From NCBI GenBank assembly GCA_023213395.1, contig CM041465.1, positions 111,049,741 through 111,113,740 of the forward strand: a stretch of 64,000 nt of DNA. Direction: 5' to 3'. Positions 55,170-64,000 of the stretch are shown one piece after another. A model generated the notes under the pieces. That model worked only from the letters and a program-made list of their open reading frames with translations, was not told where the DNA came from and ran no database searches. This DNA is from Cycas panzhihuaensis (lineage: Eukaryota > Cycadophyta). Position numbers and translations under genes: made by a program. Numbering within the stretch: the first letter of the stretch is position 1; every line of letters begins with the position of its first letter.

Positions 55170-56720
55170 TAAGGCTGAGTTGCCTTTATAATTATTCAAA
55201 CTTCACCCTTTGTAGTGGTTTAGTGAAGATATCAGCCACTTGATCTACTTTGGGATAGTATTTCAGTTGAATTATGCCATCATGAACTAGTTATTTAATT
55301 CTGTGGACTTTTGTACTTATGTATTTGGTATGATCATAAAATATAGGATTTTTTACCATATGGATTACTAATTGATTATCCATACAAAGTCTAGTATAAC
55401 TTATTTAGATGGTATTCAATGTTTCCAATAATTTTCTAATCCATATCACCTCTTTGCTAATCTCAGAAGCAATAATGTATTTATCTTTGACAGTTGAATA
55501 AACAACTATTTTCTATCATCTAGATCTCTATGATATTGGTGTTGTCCTAAGAAATATTATATTCCCAGATATAGATCTTCCTATATCTTTATCTCCTACA
55601 AAGTTTAAGTTTATATATGAAGAAAGCTTAAATTCATTATTAAGTTCATACAACAGACCAAATTTACTAGAAGTCTTATTAAGGTATTTTAACTCTCGAA
55701 CTGCATCCTACAAGTGATTTTACTTTGGATTTATTGAATCATATAAGAATGCTAACATAGTATACAATATATAGCCTTTTATTAGTAGTATAGATGAGAC
55801 TACCTATAAGTTTCCTATAGAGTATTGTATCTACCTCCCTAGTATTACCATCAACTGAGAGTTTTGTATTAAGGTCCATAGGTAAAGTCACTAGTGGAGT
55901 ATCTTCTAACTGAAACTTAGTTAGAAGATTGTTGATGTATTTTTCTTTGAAGAGGAAACTTTTTCTATTGTTTTATGTTATTTTAATTCCCAAGTAATAT
56001 TTCATCTAACCGAGGTTAAATAATTTGAATATTCTGTCAAGGTCCATTTCTAATTGGCTTATTTCCTATTCAATGTTACCCATTAGTAGCATGTCATCCA
56101 TAAAGATCATAAGATAAGTGACTTTGTCTTTTTGGTGCTTGATGAATAATATTAAACCAATATCTTGGTAGTCACAAACCTCGTATCTAAGTTACATCAT
56201 TCTTTTAGACAACTTGGCAAACCAAGTATGAGGGGTTTCTTTAAGGTCATACAAGGATTTTTTGAGTCTGTAAACCTTATGTTCTTGACCTTCAATCTTA
56301 TATCCTTTTGGTTGAGCCATGTAAATTGTTTCTTTAAGATCCCCATTAAGAAACATGGTCTTAATATCAAGCTGGTGGATTTTCTAGCATTGTTTAATAG
56401 TTAAGACCACAAGAGTTTTAATTATAAGCCACTTGCTTGTAGATGTAAAGACTTCAGTGTAGTCGATGCCTTTCCATTATGTGAATCCTTTAGCTACCAA
56501 TCTTGCCATATATTTTTTAAGGGTACCATCTTATTTGTATTTATTTTTAAACACCCATTTATTTTTAACAACCTTTCTACCAGGTGGCTTCCATATACTA
56601 TTTTTTATGAGAGATTGATATTCTTTGTTTATTACATTTCTCTAAACTATATGTTTTATAGCTTCTTAGTATGAGAGGGACTCTTCATTAAGAGTAAGAT
56701 GTAGTTCTACTAGTTTAAGC
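55170..56720 (-). pseudogene. Reverse transcriptase and RNase H of A2
   Basis: Minus-strand blocks: PPGRKVVKNKWVFKNKYK (about 56540-56590), ARLVAKGFT, HQLDIKTMFLNGDLKETIYMAQPKGYK, HKVYRLKKSLYDLKETP, the catalytic MIFMDDMLLMGN at about 56085-56110 (first two positions FM rather than YV, Asp pair kept), YYLGIKIT, LLTKFQLEDT. The RNase H end near 55205-55250 reads DQVADIFTK-like with the expected ADI-TK motif. Many stops. Confidence 0.82.
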
Positions 56721-57099
56721 TTAATATATAATGATTCCTACATCCTTGCTCTATAAGCACTTTGAGTGCCAATTTTTTCCACCTTATCTGGTAGTATATC
56801 CTTGTTGAGATGACAGGCTTCACAAGATCCTGGAGTTGGGAATAAGGTCCTTATTTCTTTAACTTCTTGGTTCTCATCTAATTCATTAAAATGATCATTT
56901 TATAAGGAGGATATTGATGTGCCTAGGAAAGATGGTCCTTCTACCATTATTTTATCTTTGTCAACTAAAAGTAGAGAGGATGAATCTTCTATAATGGCTT
57001 TCCCTTTGTCAACTCTTCTATCTTCAAAGGATGATGTTGGATATTTACTCATCAGTTTATAGTCATAACTTATATCCTCCAAGGGTCTATAATTAGACT

Positions 57100-58250
57100 C
57101 TAATATTTAGAGTAATTTATGTGTGTCTATCTCCTTCTAAATTTTGGAATCCAAACATCATACTTGATAACATCATTATAGCAATACAAGGGTGTTTTAG
57201 AGTCCAATCTATACAACTAATTTTTTGTCTCTATAAACATCACATCTCTGGTAATAATGATTTTTTATTGTAAAGGTATAAAGACTTTATACCTATTTTT
57301 GTCCATAGGGTATTTAACAAAAATACTTTTAAGTGCCCTTGGTTAGAGTTTATTTTGATCTACATCTAGAATATAGGTGTATAGCATAAAGCTAAAAATT
57401 TTAAAGTAATAAATAATAGGGGCTTGTCTTGACCACTTTTCATTAGATGATTATCCTTCCTTTGTAGGCTAATAACATTTATGTAATAAATATTTGTCTA
57501 GATGGCTTTGACCCATAGGTAGATAAGTATATTTTTATATACCAACATAGTTTGAGCCATGTTTATAATTGTCCTATTCATATACTATGGGGTACCTACT
57601 ACTATTGTTTGATATTTGATTCCATTATCTTGAAGGCAACTTTTAAACTTATATGAGATATATTTAATACTATTATCAATTCAAAGATATTTGAGTTGAT
57701 AACTTGACTCTTTTTTAGTGCAAGCTTTAAATTCTTTGAATACATGGAAGGCTTCATCTTTCTTGTGTATAAAATCTACCCATACTTTCTTAGTGAAATC
57801 ATTAATGAAAGAGATGTAATATAACTTGACCTTCAGTAAAAGAATGGGTATTGGTCCATATAGATTAGTGTATACCAATTGTAATGGATGACTCAATTTC
57901 CACTAACTTTTGGGAAAATGTTATCAATAAAATTTGGTAATGATACAAGCTTCACATTTGAAGGGCTTAGAGGTGAACTTTGTAAGACTTGGAAGAGTGT
58001 TATAAACATGTCTAAGTTTATTGATATGAACATGGCCCATGCAAGTATGCCAAAGAGCTCCTGGTGACAATGTTGGGTGGTTCAAGATGGTTTTAAATAT
58101 AAATTCTTCATTGACACAAGGGATTTGGGCACAATGGGCTTCAGAAGATGGAGAGTTATTTAGTCAAAAGAGTTTGCTAATGAGATGTCCAATCAAGACC
58201 ACTTGATCATTTAGAGAGTTAATGACATGGTGAGTCTAGTCATTTACAAT
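57100..58250 (-). pseudogene. Integrase of A2
   Basis: The frame 57896-57681 reads PLQLVYTNLYGPIPI, ISFINDFTKKVWVDFIHKKDEAF, VFKEFKACTKKESS. This is the copia integrase start of the core with H-x-DL-GP, F-I-DD-x-T-RKVWVY (first D changed to N in TN and FIN). Leftwards, GVPHSMNRTIINMAQTML-type sequence near 57535-57600 matches the E-R-N/M-R-T segment. The zinc-finger side lies near 57940-58050. Confidence 0.82.
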
Positions 58251-58299
58251 TATGCTTAGATTAAATCCATTAGAGATAGGTGTGGATAAGGAAAGCAAG

Positions 58300-58640
58300 T
58301 TTTGTTTGAGATTAGATATGTAGAGGACATCAAGTAATATAAAATCTCTTAATCCTAGGAGTTTTGGGTGAATGTTACCAATTTATTCAGTAGGCTATCA
58401 TGATTTATTAGCTACGTAAATGAGTCCTTAAACATTTGAGTTAAATATTTGATATAGACTGTGATTACATATCATATATTGAGTTACCTCTATGTTCATG
58501 ATCCAATATCCATGAATTGCAACAACACTATTTGTAATTCTAATAGGGCTTGGCATTGGTGAAGGGAGGTCATATGTGATATATCTACATCAAGCTTTAA
58601 AGTATCTCTCTGGTTGGTTAATAGAATTTGATACTAAAGA
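58300..58640 (-). pseudogene. Protease remnant of A2
   Basis: Near 58490-58540 the minus strand reads VAIHGYWIMNIEVTQYMICN, positioned like the copia protease active site in which W-(I/L)-LDSGA-x-x-H-M is expected. The catalytic Asp appears as Asn. Low confidence in the exact limits. Confidence 0.45.
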
Positions 58641-58649
58641 TATTTCAAT

Positions 58650-59640
58650 TCTTCAAAAGTATACTTATATAAAACTTGCACCACTAAATGATTCTTCATG
58701 AGTTTCTTTAACATTATGAACTCCATGTTTTGGTTGTAACTTGGTCATATTATAAGTGATAGTTCAGTAGTCTTTTGTAAAGTGTTCTTTATAGTTATAT
58801 TGATCACACATAATTGTTTAATTTATAGTCCCTAAAGAGGTACTAGTTTGGCTTGACTATCTTATTTTTTATTGAGGTTGCCCTTGGATTTAAGACTATC
58901 AAGGTTGTGACTAACGATTTAATTGACCTTGTGGATGATTTTCTATATTTCTTCCTATTTATCTTCCTCGGTTGTTTCCTCTACTATGAGAGGGAACTCA
59001 ATTCTTTATATAGTAAGCTTATTCTTCCACCTTAAAGGCTACATCTAGAAGAGGGTTAGAGGCTACAAAGTTGGTACTAAAGGTCTTGTCAAATTCTATG
59101 AACTTCTCAACAAATACTTCAAAGTTAAGTACCTTAATCTTCCACTAGATTGAAGACTTCTAAATAAGTTTTTATAATTAGGGATATGTAGACATGACTA
59201 GATTAAGAATTGCTTCTTAAAATATTTGTGAATTACCTATTTTATTAGTCAAAGGAGATTTATTATCTTATGAGCTTAATTCTTCTATATTTTTAATTTG
59301 TTTATTTTTAGAATAAGATGAACAAATTCTAAGTCTAACTTAGTATCAAAGTTCTTCTTAAAAACTTCAAGGACCTTCCAAGTTGTATCATATTACTCTT
59401 TATTAATCAAGCTATGCAAGGAGTGATCAATACTCAATAGAATTCCTACATGAATCCTTTTATAATCTATTTCCCATTGTAGCTTAGTTGCAGTATCTGT
59501 AGGAGTTGTTAGAGTAGTTCCTCCAGAAGCAAGTATTGTAACTATTACAAGTATGATAGGTGTAGGCTATAAGTGGGCTCTCTAAAAACCTCCATACTTT
59601 GTTGCAGTTTTAACTCTAGTATACCATAAATCCTAATTTT
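58650..59640 (-). pseudogene. Gag of A2
   Basis: From 59640 leftwards: VWYTRVKTATKYGGF, LLSIDHSLHSLINKE, TTWKVLEVFKKNFDTKLDLEFVHLILK, matching A1 gag (8-400). Further on, near 58760-58815, CDQYNYKEHFTKDY corresponds to a zinc knuckle C-x2-C-x4-H-x4-C with two Cys lost. Several stops. The two A copies agree better in this region than elsewhere. Confidence 0.75.
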
Positions 59641-60638
59641 CTTTGCCTTTTAATATTTAATTGATATTCTCCTTGAATTGAGATGATATGATGATAATGA
59701 AGAAGTAGAAGAGATGATAGAAGTATGTGTGACTAACATATGCGGCTAGTATACCTAACACATTAGGGATGCAAAAATGAATGCTATGATGAGGAGGTAA
59801 GCAATTATTAAGGATTTTTTAACAACTATGAAGAATGAGTATAAGTAATGAAGCAAGAATGAGGCCTAATGTAGAGCTCACAAAAAGTGATGATATGTCA
59901 TGCAACTAACCTCTAACTTATATTCAAACATATATGCGATTTTGATACCTAGGCTTCTAGTATATGATTAGGACCTTCACCTATATTATGTGCACCTATT
60001 CTTGGTGATAAAATCTAAGTTACAGTATAGCTGAGGTACTCCCAGTCCTCATCCAGTTTACCAATGAGCAACTATATACCTCCTCTAAAGAGTCAAATAG
60101 TATGTGCATATACTACAGCTATGATGGATATTAGACTGAGTTAATTTTAATCTTGTATTAAAGTTTTATTCACCCCACTATTTATCAGGATGATCCTTGA
60201 AGGGAGCCCATAGGTATGACTAACCTATCGCTCTGTTAGTATTATGGTTAAGTATAGACCTAGTATGAAACTCATACTTCCCTTAGGGCTAAAACTTCAG
60301 CCAATTATAGTCTATTTCAACCAAGGTGAGTGTGTGCATAAATCAAGAATTGGTAGTATAAATCAAATGTAATGGATTTATTTTAGGGAATATGTAAATA
60401 TATTTACATTTATGTTGCTCAAATGAATTTCTAATATGTTGGTGTTTATATTTATGCCTTTGTCTATCAATGTATATATACATGAATGAAAATAGAAAGA
60501 TGCTAAGTATAAAGACCAGATTTTACTATGATTTAGGTGTTTTACTATTACAATGAGTTTTTTTTCTTTTGTTATTTGAAAAACTTCTCATTTTTTGTTA
60601 AGAAAAAAGAAAAAGTAAAAAAACTTAAAATTTACTTA
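59641..60638 (-). other. Leader of A2
   Basis: About 1 kb with no gene. 59980-60310 matches A1 960-1290. The last 100 bp before 60638 is A/T-rich. Confidence 0.6.
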
Positions 60639-63425
60639 TAGACTTGGATGCACGTCTATGGGATAGCTACCTAACTAAGTAAGAATAATGAGGGCAATCA
60701 ATGGCACTATCAAGTGCAGATAAGAACCTACGAGCAAGGCAAATACCACTCAGGGCACCCCATGCGTCAGAGCGTGAGTTCAAGACCTGCGAATGGTACC
60801 CAGCTACCTAATGGTGGTTCCCCACTTCAGTTAAGAAGAGAGGAGGTGGAAGATTAACTTAGGTAGATCTAGGAGAAGGGTCCTCCCACCCTTAGATGGC
60901 CAGAAGGGAAAGGAGAGAATCTCTCAAAGTTTTCCCTAGAGCGGAGGGAGATGAATAGGAAGTAGGTAGGTGAGTAACCTACGAATAAGATCTTCTCGAT
61001 TATCCAGCTAGGTGAAAGAAGAACTGAGGGAGGACGAAGGGAGTGGGAAAGATCAATCGATCAAGAGCTTCCTCCCATTCGAAAAGGCAATCAAGAGAAA
61101 AGAAGGTGCTAGGACACACACATGTAAACTAAACCAAAGACGACAAGCTAAGAGGGCAAGGGTAAAGTTTACAAGCTAGAGGGAAAGGATAAAAAGGAAA
61201 GTTTCCTAAAACCTTTTCCTATAATAGATATAATGTGTCAAATGTAACAAATAGGATATAATCCAATAGAGAGAGATAGTTTCCCTTTTCCTTTTAAATG
61301 ATCTAATTACTACCATGTAAAATCTTTTAAAGAAAAGAAAATGAAATGAAGCGAGAGCGTATACCCGGAATGGAGATGCGGTTGAAGTAGCGACGTTCCC
61401 ACAAGGTGGTCAAGATCACTCCACAAAGTACAGCAAAACAGAGGGGTCACAGTAGGATGAAGCATGGGGCTTCCTTACCTTCCCTAGAAGCAACACTAGA
61501 GTGCCAAGAAAAGGAAAAAGGAAAATGATGGTAGCAAAGGAAATGCCAAAATAAAATATAAGTAAAAGCACTTACCCACAAGAGGGAAGAGGAGGAAATC
61601 CCTTACGCCCCCCGTGCACCTACAAGTAAGCACAAATATCCCTTTCCAAGGAAAGGAGGCTAACAACACATAGTGGACTCCCAATAACACATGTGTATAT
61701 ATATGAAAATAAGTCTCTATATCTATATGTTAGTGTACATGAACCATAAGGTTGCAACAATAATCTATGGAAAAATAAACTACTCAAATAAACAGTAAGT
61801 AGATAAGTAAGCCTCAGAGTGGCCCACCTCCCACAAAGAGAAACCCTACCCTCCCTCAAGAAGCCACAAGGTAGCAAGGGTATGGCTATAAGGCTAGCTA
61901 GAAAAAGGGATAGCAGATATGCAACAGAGCCCAAATCAAAGCTCAACAAGGTTAGGGTGCTATGGGAAGAAAACTGGATCGTTGAGAAGAGGATTGAGCC
62001 AAGAAAAGTAGTTGGGGCTTATGCGTTGCCTAGATTTAGGAAATGAGCCCTCAAACTAGTGTTGCAACAAGTGCTAACACTAATTTCAGTGGCTAGAAAT
62101 AGCCTATTAAACCCTTACTCCACTCCAAGAGTAGCACAGGGCAAAAAGGAAGGTTTGGAGGGCAAAAAGCCTCTTAGCAAGCGTGGAAGGTGGTACGGAA
62201 TCCACCCAGCTCTATCCCAAACCTTATGTATCCCTCTTGACCACTATCCTAGGCATGAAACATAGGAAAAGAGGTCTAAATAGTAGAGCAAAAAGTCCAA
62301 GGCAAAGGCAAGAAACAAGCCTTGGAACAAGATAAAATAAGCTAGTGTAAACATACAAAACTTGGTATAAATTGGGCAAAGGAGAGACCCTAAACCAACA
62401 AATACCTATAGAGAAGATGGGAGGCATTTACCTCTGTCAAAACCTGCTAGAAATTGGTTGAGAAATCTATAGAAAGGCTATGGAGCAGTAGGTATGGAGC
62501 CCCTACTAGGATGGCTGAAGGAAAACCTGCACTTGAGACTGCTTGATGGCTGCCCGGGCAAAGAAGTCCTAGAAACTCTTCAAAGAGGCCCTCTCCAAGG
62601 TGTGCAAGGGGCTGGGAAGATGTCACAGTCAAACCAAAAGAGAGCTGAGTACTGGAGAGTGATTGCAGGTCTTGGAACAGCAATGAAGCAGCAGGAGACA
62701 ATAGATAGTAGGGCATTTTTCCTTATAATCCTTCTAAAATGAGGCAAAAAGATCCCTAAAATAAATTAAGTAAGACTTAAATACCCAGCCCCAACCCTAA
62801 TCGAGTGATTAGGGTGTGACTGGTAGTGAGTTAAGTCATGAGATATGTGGCAATTTTATAATAAATGCGAGAATTGCCACATCAGATTTTAAAAAGAAGT
62901 CATGATAGTCGCACCGTGGTAAACTTCACGGTACTATAGTAAATTTTGTGGTATCGCGAAATCTACCACAGTGCAGGACTAGAAGTCAAAATTGGCCCAA
63001 ACAACCAGCTTGGGCTATGGACCAGTGACCTAAGAGGCCGATAGGGGGGTAGGCCCACCTACCCAGAAGCAGAGAAGCAAACAAATAAGCCACATGAAGC
63101 AACAATAAGACTCAAAGGTACAACAAGTCGACCAAATAATGATGAATTATCACATGGGTGAGCATGACATGAACCAAGTGGGTCTTAAGGTGAGTAGGAC
63201 AGAATGCGGGAAGTGACGTGGCCATCGGGGTGTCACACTCACTGGGAATGTGCCCTCGCTATAGTCATCATAGGGTAGATAGGTGCAAATGATAATAGGA
63301 CCATCTACGAAATCATAGCATGCAAGCAGATACTCCTCACAAAAGAAAATAACAATAAGGTGAGAAGCATACCTATACTTACCTAAGACGATCACTCTAT
63401 ATCCATTCTTGGAAGATGGGAAACA
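60639..63425 (-). mobile_element. 3' LTR of Tat-type element G
   Basis: About 2.8 kb, ending GGGAAACA at 63425 and directly followed by the polypurine tract (CTGCCCCCTTGG), as in D. Scattered homology to the D LTR is visible at both ends (for example 'atccattctt' near 63400, and the hairpin region near 62890-62980) but it is clearly diverged and somewhat richer in GC. The start is set at TAGACTTGG by weak alignment to D. Short open frames in it are not supported as genes. Confidence 0.6.
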
Positions 63426-63437
63426 CTGCCCCCTTGG
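63426..63437 (-). other. Polypurine tract of G
   Basis: CCAAGGGGGCAG on the minus strand, next to the LTR start TGTTTCCC. Confidence 0.85.
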
Positions 63438-63764
63438 TAGCAGAGCCTCACCACTTAGAAGCATGGTGCGATGGTGAAAGCTGGCAACACAACTGTCAGT
63501 AGCACATGTGTATATAGATATATAAATCAAGATTATAATAGTAGTAAATGTAGAGGTGGAGACAACATAGGGGATGCCTATGTGCCACCAGGGAATTGAC
63601 CAAAAAATACGAAGGGTGAGGGGGCTGCCCCCACCACAAAAGATGCGAGGAGATGTGTATAATTAAGTAGAAGAGATGAGCAAATAGAACCGGTAGTTGC
63701 CATAGTTTAACCTCATTAGTGGCTAAGTTTTAGAGGTGTAAATAGATCGTGAGGTGGAGCGTAT
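63438..63764 (-). other. G 3' untranslated stretch
   Basis: Matches 26637-27060 of D, with the shared 'agtttaacctcattagtggc' at 63703-63722. No gene. The open frame at 63530-63150 spans the LTR junction and is an artefact. Confidence 0.65.
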
Positions 63765-64000
63765 GACTACCTGGGGCTTGGGTGACGGAGCAACCAAATA
63801 AGCCTCAGGGATAGTCAGTAAGAAACAGAAGGCAGTGCTTAAGGATAAGGCGAACGAGACTATCTACCTCAGTGTTGAAGGCCCGAGGAATGTGCTAAAT
63901 GTCAATAGACTGGAAGCAAGCTAGGAGAGACCTAGCAATTGAAGTGAGGGTTCTCAAGTGAGGGCATTGCACTTGGTAAACCTGGGTGAGATGGGACACC
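63765..64000 (-). pseudogene. aRNH C-terminal part of element G (cut by window end)
   Basis: The minus strand reads LTQVYQVQCPHLRTLTSIAR, LLACFQSIDI and, after one stop, HIPRAFNTEVDSLVRLILKH. These are the last two blocks of the archaeal-type RNase H, aligned with D 27145-27300, including the HIPR motif and the final Asp (V-D in place of A-D). The N-terminal half continues beyond the window. Less decayed than in D or C, so G may be the youngest Tat copy here. Confidence 0.8.

Larger units (their letters stand above)
54394..60638 (-). mobile_element. Ty1/copia element A2, 5' LTR not seen
   Basis: The 3' LTR (54394-54704) lies in B3. The minus strand then gives RNase H, RT, integrase, protease and gag in copia order up to 59640, followed by a leader matching that of A1. 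The 5' LTR is not found: the element runs into Tat-type LTR sequence (G) at about 60639, which probably inserted into its leader. Heavily decayed; it is the same family as A1 by gag and leader similarity. Confidence 0.8.

Noticed and set aside
61496-62742. Cluster of leucine-rich open frames suggesting membrane proteins
   Set aside because: They overlap on both strands inside the LTR of G, are not conserved in D LTRs, and have no recognisable domain.
1-64000. Host genes, tRNA or rRNA genes, CRISPR arrays or bacterial-style operons
   Set aside because: Nothing with exon-intron logic, cloverleaf-type sequence or spacer-repeat regularity was found. The tRNA-like words are retrotransposon primer-binding sites.
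60639-64000. Continuation of B3 (RNase H and 3' LTR) or of C gag to the right of A2
   Set aside because: No family B or C coding words were found here; the sequence is Tat-type LTR and aRNH.

Overview
This window is nuclear DNA from a vascular plant, probably a seed plant with a large, repeat-rich genome. The base composition is AT-rich, and essentially all of it is decayed LTR retrotransposons of plant Ty1/copia and Ty3/gypsy lineages nested inside one another. I found no host gene, tRNA, rRNA or CRISPR array. The species cannot be fixed from the sequence alone.

Layout, with family letters assigned here. A1 (1-3037, minus): 5' part of a copia element (gag, leader, PBS, 464-bp LTR). C (3038-9593, minus): gypsy element of Tat type with domains gag/PR/RT/RNase H/integrase plus a second, archaeal-type RNase H (aRNH) beyond integrase. 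B3 (copia, plus) interrupts the gag side of C at 9594. B3 is itself cut into three pieces: 9594-10711, 15804-18060 and 53876-54393. E (10712-15803, plus; target duplication ATAAT) is a gag-only, non-autonomous element inserted in B3. D (18061-53875, minus) is a very large Tat-type element with about 3.2-kb LTRs, inserted in B3 at its reverse transcriptase. D in turn carries B1 (copia, minus, 18729-24065, duplication AAGAG), F (chromovirus-type gypsy, plus, 31746-38175, duplication TAGTC) and B2 (copia, plus, 46943-52267). Beyond the right LTR of D is the remnant of a second, tandem D unit (53002-53875). A2 (copia, minus, from 54394) then cuts B3 and is followed by G (60639-64000, minus), a third Tat-type element of which the 3' LTR and part of the aRNH are visible.

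The nesting gives a relative order of events: C, then B3, then D (and E), then B1, F and B2 inside D, with A2 inside B3 and G probably inside A2. Coding regions are pseudogenised. In family B most premature stops lie where a Gln codon is expected, and many LTR differences are C/T or G/A, as expected from deamination of methylated cytosine.

Points most worth a second look: the aRNH located 3' of integrase in three related Tat copies; the gag-only element E; a tandemly duplicated RT core in F; LTR hairpins (in family B with a possible compensatory change); the tandem D remnant; and about 4 kb of unexplained D sequence with a Ser/Thr/Pro-rich open frame. All identity figures are hand estimates.
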